The notes beneath the pieces were generated by a model that saw only the letters and a program-made list of their open reading frames with translations, had not been told where the DNA came from and searched no databases. A DNA stretch of 64,000 nt from Chloroflexota bacterium. GTDB lineage: Bacteria > Chloroflexota > Ktedonobacteria > Ktedonobacterales > JADMIN01. A program made the position numbers and the translations under genes. The stretch covers positions 62,001 through 126,000 of the forward strand of contig JAJPKE010000035.1 of assembly GCA_021323855.1 (NCBI GenBank). The letters run 5' to 3'. The stretch's first letter is position 1, and every line of letters starts with the position of its first letter. Below are positions 8,521 to 16,532 of this stretch, one piece after another.

Positions 8521-9297
8521 ATGGAGCATTTTCCGCAAGATCGTCTCATATCGCATCCGCAGCGCAACGCCCCGCCTGCGAATGCCACCAATCTCGCCAG
8601 TCCATCTAATCCGTCCAGTCCACCCAGGCCGTCTGTGGATCTGCAGACGCTCCTGGCAAAACGCTCAGACGACTTACAACGGATACGCCGCGAACGCCTG
8701 CGGCTGCTAGCGCTTGGGCTGGCGGTCGGCGGCCAGCTCGTGCTGCTCTTGATTGCGCTGATTCCGCAGAGCATCTGGGCAGATCATGGTTTGCCTGCTG
8801 GTCCTATCCCTGCGGCGCTTGCTCCGCTCGTCGCGGCGCTCTATTATCTTTTCCCAACGCTGACCGGGCTGCTCTGCCGCCGCTGGCAGATCGCCATTCT
8901 GCTGGCGACGTTCCCCGCCTGGCTCGATCTCGGCCTCTTTGCGGTTGCCGCCGCCGGACGCATCGGTCCTTTCTATCTCGCCCAGGAGGCGCACGCAGGC
9001 GGAACGGCGAGTACACTGGAACTCTTTGCCGCGCTGGGTGCGCTTGGCTGGCTGGCGCGCTTCGGCATCGCTAGCGCAACCCGGCATATCCGGCGCTACT
9101 GGCGGCTCTGGCGCCACTGGCAAACTCAGGCGCGAGAACAGAGACACCAGGCAAAACAGGATGCGCGCTGGGAACCGGACAATTCTGCGCCGTCCAGACC
9201 GCTGGTGACACAATTGCCATCGCCGCTATCTCGCTGGCCGAACATTCCTGAGGCCCAATCGAACGAGGCGCGGGATAAGCAGCCGGTAGACAGATAG
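8521..9297 (+). CDS. Unknown multi-pass membrane protein
   Basis: 258-residue protein with a Pro/Ser/Asn-rich N-terminus of about 60 residues, then four likely membrane helices: LLALGLAVGGQLVLLLIALI, APLVAALYYLFPTLTGLL, IAILLATFPAWLDLGLFAVAA and LELFAALGALGWLARFGI. The basic C-terminal tail (about 70 residues) is Arg- and Trp-rich and probably cytoplasmic. The ATG at 8521 is chosen because AGGGGG lies ten bases upstream; ATGs at 8464 and further upstream lack one. The GH3 gene begins only 16 bases downstream, so the two are likely cotranscribed, which might tie this protein to the cell envelope. I do not recognise the family. Confidence 0.68.
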   Translation: MEHFPQDRLISHPQRNAPPANATNLASPSNPSSPPRPSVDLQTLLAKRSDDLQRIRRERLRLLALGLAVGGQLVLLLIALIPQSIWADHGLPAGPIPAALAPLVAALYYLFPTLTGLLCRRWQIAILLATFPAWLDLGLFAVAAAGRIGPFYLAQEAHAGGTASTLELFAALGALGWLARFGIASATRHIRRYWRLWRHWQTQAREQRHQAKQDARWEPDNSAPSRPLVTQLPSPLSRWPNIPEAQSNEARDKQPVDR

Positions 9298-9313
9298 AAG
9301 GGAGCGGACCCCT

Positions 9314-10729
9314 ATGCGACGGCCCCCGATGCGCCGCTCCACCAGCGGAACTCGACTGACTGCTCGCCATGCTCGTTTTTCATTGGCTGCCCATCCGCAG
9401 GCCAAACACGCGGTGCTGCGGGGCTTGTTGGTGGTGGGTGTGCTGGCGCTGGCGCTACGCGCGGCGTTGGGAAGCCTGTCGTTTATGCTGCCGGGCGGGG
9501 ACATTCTTGGTTGGAGCCGTCTGCCAGTGGCGCATTGCCAGGTCTGCAATCCAGCCATCATCACACACACGCCCAATCATTCGCTGACGATGGATGACTA
9601 TGCTGCTCTGCTGACGCAACGGCTCTCACTAAGCGACAAGCTGGGGCAACTGCTGCTGGTCCAATTTCCGGGGACGGCGGCGACGCCCGACGCCATCCAG
9701 ATGATTGCCAACCAGGGCGCGGGCGGGGTCTTGCTCTACGCTGAGAACATCCAGTCGGCGTCGCAGATTCGTTCGCTCACTGCGCAACTTCAGCAGATGG
9801 CCTCGATTCCGTTGATTATCGCCACCGATCAGGAGGGCGGGCCGGTCAACCGGCTGATCTCCATCCTGGGGCCGTTGCCTGCCGCTGCCTCACTCACCAC
9901 GCCCGCGCTGGCAGAGCAACAGGGCGCGCAGGACGCAGGAAACTTGCACAGCTTCGGCTTCAACCTTGATCTGGCGCCGGTTGTGGATGTGGGCACAGCC
10001 AATCCGCAGTTGTGGGGGCGCACATTCGGCTCGAATCCGCAGCAGGTCGCCACGCTGGCTGGCGCGTATCTGGCGGGACTTCAGCAGAGCGGCGAAATTA
10101 CCGGCACGCTAAAGCATTTCCCCGGCCTCGGCGCCACCACCACTGACCCGCATATCGGGCTGCCAATCCTCTCGCGGTCGCGCGCCGATTGGGAGAACAT
10201 TGATCTCGCGCCCTATCGCATCTTGCTGCAACAGCAGGATGTGCGCGCTGTGCTGGTGACGCATGAGCTGATTCCGGCGGTGGACCCGCAATTACCGGCC
10301 TCGCTCTCGCCCGCGCTGGTAACAGGTGTATTGCGCCGGGAACTCGGCTTCAATGGCGTCGTCATCACCGATAGCCTGTATATGGGCGCGCTCAATAGTC
10401 GCTGGTCGCTGCCGGAGGCGGCAGTGCTGGCGGTGGCGGCTGGCGCTGACCTGCTCATTGGTCCTTATAGCCCAGAGACAGTACGCGAGACCGAGGATGC
10501 CCTTCAACAGGCGCTCGATCAGGGCATCTTGACGAAAACGCAGATTGACCAGGCGGTGCAGCGAGACCTGAAACTCAAGCTGCAAATGCGCCTGATTCCC
10601 ATGCCACAGAGCACCACACAGGCGGCTCAGGCATCACAGAACGCTTATCCATCTGGTTCATCTGGCCCATCACGGCCAGTCCAATCCGCTCAGTTGCCAC
10701 TGCTGGCGTACAAAGAGACCTATGCCTGA
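9314..10729 (+). CDS. Membrane-anchored glycoside hydrolase family 3 (NagZ-like)
   Basis: 471-residue family 3 glycosidase with an N-terminal membrane anchor (about residues 35-58). Visible motifs are IIATDQEGG (D172, substrate side), TLKHFPG (K267-H268), a TDPH motif (278-280) carrying the general acid/base His of the NagZ branch, and VVITDSLYMGA with the nucleophile Asp353. These features point to beta-N-acetylhexosaminidase, acting outside the membrane on wall-derived or other GlcNAc glycans. One small deviation is KHFPGLG where NagZ usually has KHFPGHG. The C-terminal tail of about 45 residues is Ser/Pro/Gln-rich. It lies 16 bases after a membrane-protein gene. The family is certain, the substrate inferred. 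Confidence 0.88.
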   Translation: MRRPPMRRSTSGTRLTARHARFSLAAHPQAKHAVLRGLLVVGVLALALRAALGSLSFMLPGGDILGWSRLPVAHCQVCNPAIITHTPNHSLTMDDYAALLTQRLSLSDKLGQLLLVQFPGTAATPDAIQMIANQGAGGVLLYAENIQSASQIRSLTAQLQQMASIPLIIATDQEGGPVNRLISILGPLPAAASLTTPALAEQQGAQDAGNLHSFGFNLDLAPVVDVGTANPQLWGRTFGSNPQQVATLAGAYLAGLQQSGEITGTLKHFPGLGATTTDPHIGLPILSRSRADWENIDLAPYRILLQQQDVRAVLVTHELIPAVDPQLPASLSPALVTGVLRRELGFNGVVITDSLYMGALNSRWSLPEAAVLAVAAGADLLIGPYSPETVRETEDALQQALDQGILTKTQIDQAVQRDLKLKLQMRLIPMPQSTTQAAQASQNAYPSGSSGPSRPVQSAQLPLLAYKETYA

Positions 10730-10955
10730 TGGTTTCTTCAGGCATGTTCAGGTACAGGTATATGTGGCGCGTCGCACAGGATAAGGGTGTCCATGAGTGG
10801 TAGACTGGGGACTGAGGTAAGATCATCCTGTAGACTGACGCGCAACCAGAGCGATAGACGTTTAACTCGCTAGTGTATGTAGAGATGATAGAGATTACGA
10901 CCCATGCCTTTCTCGCAACAGCGCTTGAAACGTAGTCTGAAGGGAGCAGCACGGC

Positions 10956-12008
10956 TTGTCTGAACAGCTATCGCGAGTGCAGGACAGACGGCGCAATGAC
11001 GACCCGACTACTCTCGTTCCAGAGCCAGATAGAGATGATAGAAACGACACGCAGCGCGCGCAGACTCACGCTGAGCCAGCACCGCGCAGGCGCTTTCTTC
11101 GCCTGCCGGGCGCCAAAGCCACTTCGGCAGATGCCCAGGATGAAGACGACCCTGGGATGTTGTTAGGCGCAGGCTGGCTAAACGCCGCCGGACTGGCGGA
11201 GGGTGGGCTGCTCGCGGATGTCGGCGTCGTTCTCGACCTGACCTCTATCTATCTGCCGCTGGTAGGCACTGTGCTGTCTTTTGCCGTGCCGACACCGTTC
11301 GCCATTCTGATGCTGCGGCGCGGGCCACGTGTGACGTTGCTGGCGGCCACCGTCTCCGCCTTTCTTATCACTATTCTGGCAGGGCCGCACTTCGGCTGGC
11401 GCATGGGCCTGGAAGCGATCATCGGGTTGTTGCTGGGCTGGGCAATGCGCAGAGGCATACGCCCCAGCTTTGCCTTCGTCGCTGGCATATTGCTCGTCGC
11501 CAGCACCACCTTTCTGGCCGCGCTCGGCGTAATCCTCGTCTCCGGTCTGCCGATATCAGATGTCGTAGGTGAGCTGCGTAACGGCCTCGGCTCCCTCGCA
11601 TGGCTGGTGGCGTCAGGCGCGGCGATCTTCGGCTTTCAGAGCCAATGGCTGGCGATTCGCCCGACGTTGGTGGCGCTGGGCCTGTTGGGGCTACATGTCT
11701 GGCCAGCGCTGCTCTTCCTCTCGCTCGTGGCTACGGCGACGCCGGTGGTGGCGTCCTACTATGTGCTGGCGAACGCAACGGCGCGCGTGTTGGGCTATGA
11801 GGTGCGTCCATTCCCCTCGCACGGCTTCATGCGCCTCGTACACTTCGTCTTTGTTGTCTTGACCGCGCCGGTGGCCCTGCCAGTGCGTGGCATACGCTGG
11901 CTTGCTCACGGCAGACGGCAACACAAGCGCAATGATAACAGTGTTGACGATGATATGCAGGATGAGATGCTATCCAGTGGGCGCTCGAATGGCCGGAGCA
12001 AGGAGTAG
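10956..12008 (+). CDS. Putative ECF transporter S component (DUF2232-like membrane protein)
   Basis: 350-residue integral membrane protein with a charged cytoplasmic N-terminus (about 85 residues, Arg/Asp rich) and roughly seven to eight helices, such as FAVPTPFAILML, VTLLAATVSAFLITILAG and MGLEAIIGLLLGWAMRRG. This pattern resembles DUF2232 / YybS-type proteins, which have the fold of energy-coupling-factor substrate-binding subunits. The context is decisive: it is the first gene of an operon with both ECF ATPases and EcfT, with gaps of 5 bases and overlaps after it. The start is a TTG at 10956 with AAGGGAG about nine bases upstream; no in-frame ATG fits better. The transported compound (vitamin, metal or other) cannot be read from the sequence. 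Confidence 0.75.
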   Translation: MSEQLSRVQDRRRNDDPTTLVPEPDRDDRNDTQRAQTHAEPAPRRRFLRLPGAKATSADAQDEDDPGMLLGAGWLNAAGLAEGGLLADVGVVLDLTSIYLPLVGTVLSFAVPTPFAILMLRRGPRVTLLAATVSAFLITILAGPHFGWRMGLEAIIGLLLGWAMRRGIRPSFAFVAGILLVASTTFLAALGVILVSGLPISDVVGELRNGLGSLAWLVASGAAIFGFQSQWLAIRPTLVALGLLGLHVWPALLFLSLVATATPVVASYYVLANATARVLGYEVRPFPSHGFMRLVHFVFVVLTAPVALPVRGIRWLAHGRRQHKRNDNSVDDDMQDEMLSSGRSNGRSKE

Positions 12009-12013
12009 TCTCT

Positions 12014-12988
12014 ATGGAACACCTCCCTGAGCAGCATACGCATCAAGCTGGCGCTAGCAACCATACCCGTAGCAGAGTTGCCGCCAGCCTGCCACTGATT
12101 GCGCTGGAAGATGTGACGTTTCGCTATCCTGCTGTGGCGTCGCGGCACGAGCGCACCGCCAGCCAGCGACCGGCACTGGAAAAGATCAATGTAACTTTCC
12201 AGCGCGGCGAGTATATTGCGCTGCTCGGTCACAACGGCAGCGGCAAATCTACCCTGGCGCGGCTGCTCAACGGCCTGTATTTGCCGACCGCCGGGCGTCT
12301 CCTCGTGGGGGGACTCGATACTCGTCATCCGGTTGCCCGCAGGCGCATTCGCGAACTGGTGGGGATGATCTTCTCCGACCCTGATAATCAGATCATCGCC
12401 ACGCTGGTGGAAGATGATGTGGCGTGGGGGCTGGCGGCGCGTGGCTGGCCGCTGGCGCGCATCCGCGAGCGGGTGACGGAGGCGCTCACCGCCGTGGGCA
12501 TGGAGCAGATGCGTGGGCGTCCGCCCTATGAACTCTCCGGTGGCCAGCGGCAACGGCTGGCTATCGCCGGAGTGCTGGCGCTCGCGCCCGATTGCATCGT
12601 CGCGGATGAACCGACGGCGCTGCTCGATCCGCAGGCGCGCGGTGAGATGGTCGCGCTGCTGCAACAGCTTTGCCAGCGCCAGGGTATCACCATCATTCAC
12701 ACCACCCATCTGCTCGAAGAGGCGGCGCTGGCGGATCGCATCCTGATTCTCGATGCCGGGCAGATCGTGCTTTCCGGCACGCCAACCGAGATATTCAGCG
12801 ACCTCGAACGGTTGCAGGCGTTGCGGCTGGTTGTTCCGCAGATGGCTCTGCTCGGCGAGCGGCTGCGTGCGCTTGGCATCCCTGTGCCGGTCAATGCGCT
12901 GACGCCAGAGTCGCTCATCGCTGCGTTGGAGCAGGCAAGAGGAGCAGCAAGCCAGCAAGAGCCGCCCGGCAGGGAGGCGCTACAATGA
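12014..12988 (+). CDS. ecfA1: ECF transporter ATPase A1
   Basis: First ABC ATPase of the energy-coupling factor module, 324 residues. Walker A is GHNGSGKST (72-80), the signature is LSGGQ (174-178), Walker B is CIVADEP with D198-E199, and the switch His is H232. The DPDNQIIATLVEDDVAWGL segment after the Q-loop is diagnostic of ECF/CbiO ATPases. The Q-loop glutamine itself is replaced by Ser121 (FSDPDNQ instead of FQNPDNQ), while the partner ATPase keeps it. A C-terminal extension of about 70 residues resembles the EcfA dimerisation region. AAGGAG precedes the ATG by ten bases. The stop overlaps the start of ecfA2 by four bases (ATGA), so translation is probably coupled. Confidence 0.93.
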   Translation: MEHLPEQHTHQAGASNHTRSRVAASLPLIALEDVTFRYPAVASRHERTASQRPALEKINVTFQRGEYIALLGHNGSGKSTLARLLNGLYLPTAGRLLVGGLDTRHPVARRRIRELVGMIFSDPDNQIIATLVEDDVAWGLAARGWPLARIRERVTEALTAVGMEQMRGRPPYELSGGQRQRLAIAGVLALAPDCIVADEPTALLDPQARGEMVALLQQLCQRQGITIIHTTHLLEEAALADRILILDAGQIVLSGTPTEIFSDLERLQALRLVVPQMALLGERLRALGIPVPVNALTPESLIAALEQARGAASQQEPPGREALQ

Positions 12989-13974
12989 GTGTTGGCATCA
13001 GCATCGAACACCTGACGCACATCTATAATCCGCGCACGCCGACCGCTAGAACGGCGCTCCATGACATTACGATGCAGATCGAAGCCGCCTCTTGCACGGC
13101 CATCGTCGGCGTCACCGGCTCCGGGAAAACGACCCTCGTTCAGCACTTCAACGGACTGCTCAAGCCAACCGAGGGCAGCGTGCGCGTGGGCGATATCGAA
13201 GTGACGAGCGACCGCACACGCAGCGCTGACCTGCGCAAGCTGCGGCGGCGGGTTGGCCTGCTCTTTCAATTCCCGGAAGCGCAACTCTTCGCGCCCACCA
13301 TCTATGATGATGTGGCCTTTGGCCCGCGCCAGCTTGGCCTGGCGGAAGCCGTGATCCGTATGCGGGTGATTCGTGCGCTGGATGCAGTGGCGCTCGATAC
13401 CAGCAGCGAGTTTCTTCAGCGGTCGCCCTTCGCGCTGAGCGGCGGGCAGCGGCGGCGCGTGGCGCTGGCTGGTGTGCTGGCGATGCGTCCGCAGGTGTTG
13501 GTGCTCGATGAGCCGAGCGCGGGACTGGACGCCGAGGCGCGTAACGAACTCTATGCGCGCCTTGCTGAGCTACGTGCCAACGATGGGCTGACGCTGGTGT
13601 TCATCTCGCATGACATGGCGGAGGTGGCGGCGCTGGCAGATCGGGTCTTCGTCATGGCAGGTGGTGAGCTTCGGCTCTCCGGCGCGCCGGAAGACCTCTT
13701 CCGCCAGCCCGATGATTTGATCGCCTGTGGGCTGGTGCCGCCACCACTGGCGCAGGTGACACGGCTGGCGCAGGAGCATGGCTGGCCCGCGCAGCCGCAG
13801 CATTTCACGCCGGAGCAGGTGGCAACGGCGCTGGCCGCCGGCATATCGAGTGCCTCTCACTCGTCGCTCTCGCAGGCAGCGTCTGGTTCCCCTCTCCCGC
13901 GCACGGGGGAGGGGCCGGGGGTGGGGGCTTCGAATCACAATCATCACATGCAGGGAGGCGCGGATGCTGAATAA
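12985..13974 (+). CDS. ecfA2: ECF transporter ATPase A2
   Basis: Second ABC ATPase of the ECF module, 329 residues. Walker A is GVTGSGKTT (42-50), the Q-loop is FQFPEAQLF with Q95 intact, the signature is LSGGQ (151-155), Walker B is VLVLDEP with D175-E176, and the H-loop is ISHDM. The FPEAQLFAPTIYDDVAFGP segment is typical of EcfA2. The ATG at 12985 overlaps the ecfA1 stop; the long upstream open frame is a shadow of ecfA1. The last 30 residues (SPLPRTGEGPGVG and after) are encoded by a dispersed palindromic repeat inserted in the 3' end of the gene. The gene overlaps ecfT by 11 bases. Confidence 0.93.
   Translation: MSVGISIEHLTHIYNPRTPTARTALHDITMQIEAASCTAIVGVTGSGKTTLVQHFNGLLKPTEGSVRVGDIEVTSDRTRSADLRKLRRRVGLLFQFPEAQLFAPTIYDDVAFGPRQLGLAEAVIRMRVIRALDAVALDTSSEFLQRSPFALSGGQRRRVALAGVLAMRPQVLVLDEPSAGLDAEARNELYARLAELRANDGLTLVFISHDMAEVAALADRVFVMAGGELRLSGAPEDLFRQPDDLIACGLVPPPLAQVTRLAQEHGWPAQPQHFTPEQVATALAAGISSASHSSLSQAASGSPLPRTGEGPGVGASNHNHHMQGGADAE
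13882..13930 (+). repeat. Dispersed GC-rich palindromic repeat inside ecfA2
   Basis: Bases 13882-13914 are identical to 6856-6888, followed by ccgggggtgggggc, which matches the other copies. The element lies in frame near the 3' end of ecfA2 and is translated as SPLPRTGEGPGVGA, a peptide known as a spurious translation of such repeats. Confidence 0.85.
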
Positions 13975-14830
13975 TTTGCCGATTGGCGTCTACATTCCCG
14001 GCCAGACACCGATTCACCGCCTGCGCGCACGGACCAAACTGCTTGTGCTCATCTGGCTGGCGTTGTTGTGCTTCGTCGCCAACCACAAACGGTTCCACTT
14101 TGGCGCGTATGTCGCGTCATTCTCATTGCTGGCGCTGGCGCTGCTGATTGCACAGGTGGATTTCGGCTATATCTGGCGGCGCATGCGGCTGCTGGTGATT
14201 CTGCTGCTGATTGGCGTGCCGTTTTCGCTGGCGCTCACGCCTGGGCCGACCTGGCATACCTTCGGTCCCATCAATCTGCATTTCGATCACCTGCTACACT
14301 TTCAGAATGTGACAATTCCGCTGGGGCCGATTGTTGTGACCTATGACGGCATCTGGTTTATGCTCTCCTTCGGCGCCATCTTCCTGCTGCTCTATCTCGG
14401 CTCGATGCTGTTGACGCTGACGACGACGCCGGTGGCGCTGGCGGAGGGCGTGATGCTATTGCTGCGCCCGCTGCGGCGCTTTGGCCTGCCGGTCGAGGAG
14501 TTCGGCTTGATGACGCTGGTGTCGCTGCGCTTCATTCCAGTGCTGATCCAGGAGGCGGAGCAACTGATGAAGGCGCAAATCTCGCGCGGCGCTGATTTCA
14601 CCACGGGATCGCTTACCGCGCGGCTGCGTCGCCTGGGCAGCCTGTTGGTGCCGCTGGTGCAGGGAGCGCTGCGCCGGGCGGCCAACCTCTCTTCGGCACT
14701 GGATGCGCGCGGTTACGGCGTCACCAACGAGGCCACCTTGCTGCATGAGGGACGGCTCGGTCTGCTGGATTGGTTGGTGTTACTGGCTGTCCCCATCATC
14801 ACAGCGTTGGCCTATTGGAAGCTATTCTGA
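13964..14830 (+). CDS. ecfT: ECF transporter transmembrane subunit EcfT
   Basis: 288-residue membrane coupling subunit of the energy-coupling factor transporter. The N-terminus YIPGQTPIHRLRARTKLL is the typical EcfT/CbiQ opening (…HRLDPRTKL). Membrane helices follow (LLVLIWLALLCFVAN, LLVILLLIGVPFSLAL, IFLLLYLGSMLLTLT). The cytoplasmic coupling region has MKAQISRGADF and SSALDARGYG; the two Arg-Gly elements contact the two ATPases. The ATG at 13964 overlaps the end of ecfA2 by 11 bases. With the S gene at 10956 this completes a dedicated (group I-like) ECF transporter. The gene ends at 14830, eight bases from the stop of the convergent glycosyltransferase gene. Confidence 0.93.
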   Translation: MLNNLPIGVYIPGQTPIHRLRARTKLLVLIWLALLCFVANHKRFHFGAYVASFSLLALALLIAQVDFGYIWRRMRLLVILLLIGVPFSLALTPGPTWHTFGPINLHFDHLLHFQNVTIPLGPIVVTYDGIWFMLSFGAIFLLLYLGSMLLTLTTTPVALAEGVMLLLRPLRRFGLPVEEFGLMTLVSLRFIPVLIQEAEQLMKAQISRGADFTTGSLTARLRRLGSLLVPLVQGALRRAANLSSALDARGYGVTNEATLLHEGRLGLLDWLVLLAVPIITALAYWKLF

Positions 14831-14837
14831 ATGTCCC

Positions 14838-16490
14838 TCATACCGGCTGTGGTCCCTGCGGCACTTTCTGATAGAGCGCGCGCCCATCGCCAAAATCGGC
14901 AATCTTGGTGAAATTGGCCTGCACCCACGCGCTGAAGCCGGGAACCAGCTTGAAGCGTCCGCTGGCAAAGAGGATCACGCGAATATCATCCTGGGTGATA
15001 ATGGATTCGAGTTGCGAGGCCGTCAGGTAGCCGCTTTGAATGCGCACGAGTGAGGTATCTACCAGTTGCGGCGGTGTATTGCGGTCTGCCAGTCCGGCGA
15101 TATACTGGTCGTCGCTGGCGACCAGATCACCAGGAATCGTTGCCGCCCGCAGCGCCGAAGCCATCTCCACAGTAGATTCCGGGAGTGGGGTGCGCACATC
15201 CCGCCGTGTGACCGCGCCGCCGATGAGCAGCGTGATGAGGATGACGCCGGTAGTGAGCAACAGCAGCGCGCGTCCCGCCGCCGTCTCAGGCAGCCGGAAT
15301 GCACGCATCCTTTGCTCCTTCGGCGCAATAGCCTCGGCCCGGCGATATCCATGCGCAATCAGGCTCGCCAGCAGGACGAGCGGCGGCACCAGCAATATGC
15401 GGTCGTGGTCCAGCAACGGTTGTTGCCTCAGCAGAAAGCCAAAACAGGCGACAGCCCAGAGCAGCAGAGGAATGACAGCCCAATTGCGCTGGCGAATGGC
15501 AACCACTGTTCCCACGAACGCCAGCGCCACCAGCAAATATTCAGTGGCGTCGCTTGCCAGCAGCCTGACGTTATAGCCCAGGCCGTTTGTCGCGTGCTGA
15601 CCAGCCGCCAGATGGTAGCGAATCACCTGATCGTAGACGATACCCAGGTGGCCGGCGAATGGCAGCAGCACAACGAGAAACGCCAGCAGCGCCCCGGCAA
15701 TGAGCAAGCCGATATCGGGCAGCGCGGCGCGTAGCCCCGCCAGCAGGGTTGCGCGGCCACGGAAGCGCAACCGTTTGCCCTCGATATCCCACGCATTTGC
15801 CACTGGCATGAGCAGATAGCAGAGCATCGGCAGCACGACAAAGACATCGAAGAGCTTGGTGAGAACGCCCAACCCCAGCGCGACACCACTACCAAAGGCC
15901 AGCAGACGCCGCGCTCTGCCACTGGAACGCATGGCGGCCACGGCCAGCGCCAGCGCCACCAGTTGCCACGCCAGCGCAGGCACCTCCGCCTGGAGCGTGT
16001 ACGACTCCTTCAGATAGAAAGGGTCGGCGGCGAGGAGCGCCAGCGCCAGCAATCCCACCCAGCGCCCGCCAATACTGCGCCCGGCAAAATAGATGGCGAT
16101 GAGGCCAATAACCGAGTAGACGACGATGCCTAACCGCGCAGCGACAAGCGTTTGTCCAAAGAAGAGGCCGAAGAAGCTGTAAAGTGGATAGAGTGAAAGG
16201 AGAAAGAATGGCGGCTGCGAGCTAAAGACGCTGGTGAAGAGCGGATAGCCGTTGCTCATCGCGCGCAGCGATTGCCAGTACACGCCCTCATCATAGTCGG
16301 TGGAGACGCCACCGACCGGCAGCAGCCGCAACACCAGCGCAATGACGCAGACCAGCAGCACCAGACGGGATTCCAGCGGCAACCGGCCAAACCATGCCGC
16401 AATGCTCGCAGATGTAGACCGCTTTTGATTTTGGGCATGGACTGATCGGGACACAATAGAACCTCTTAACTTTCGCTCAGTTATCCGCAA
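14838..16490 (-). CDS. Membrane glycosyltransferase, GT39/PMT-like (ArnT family)
   Basis: 550-residue polytopic membrane protein with about eleven to twelve helices and the GT-C glycosyltransferase signature early in the first external loop: STDYDEGVYWQS (D65-E68), the lipid-phosphate-sugar binding acid motif. SSQPPFFLLSLYPLYSFFG and LLAADPFYLKESYTLQAEVPAL also fit the dolichyl-phosphate-mannose mannosyltransferase (PMT_2) family. It would transfer sugar from a polyprenyl-phosphate donor outside the membrane. The C-terminal 100 residues form a soluble domain. The gene is monocistronic, converging on ecfT with a seven-base gap. The acceptor (protein, lipid or polysaccharide) is unknown. A weak AGAGG-like site lies upstream of the start. 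Confidence 0.82.
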   Translation of the reverse strand: MRITERKLRGSIVSRSVHAQNQKRSTSASIAAWFGRLPLESRLVLLVCVIALVLRLLPVGGVSTDYDEGVYWQSLRAMSNGYPLFTSVFSSQPPFFLLSLYPLYSFFGLFFGQTLVAARLGIVVYSVIGLIAIYFAGRSIGGRWVGLLALALLAADPFYLKESYTLQAEVPALAWQLVALALAVAAMRSSGRARRLLAFGSGVALGLGVLTKLFDVFVVLPMLCYLLMPVANAWDIEGKRLRFRGRATLLAGLRAALPDIGLLIAGALLAFLVVLLPFAGHLGIVYDQVIRYHLAAGQHATNGLGYNVRLLASDATEYLLVALAFVGTVVAIRQRNWAVIPLLLWAVACFGFLLRQQPLLDHDRILLVPPLVLLASLIAHGYRRAEAIAPKEQRMRAFRLPETAAGRALLLLTTGVILITLLIGGAVTRRDVRTPLPESTVEMASALRAATIPGDLVASDDQYIAGLADRNTPPQLVDTSLVRIQSGYLTASQLESIITQDDIRVILFASGRFKLVPGFSAWVQANFTKIADFGDGRALYQKVPQGPQPV

Positions 16491-16532
16491 AAAAGACTAC
16501 CAACGGGGATTATAGCGGACTGAAAGCGGCTC

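Noticed and set aside
12670-12984. Upstream extension of ecfA2
   Set aside because: It overlaps ecfA1 in another frame and is Arg/Ala-rich shadow sequence; the ATG at 12985 fits the family and the ATGA overlap.
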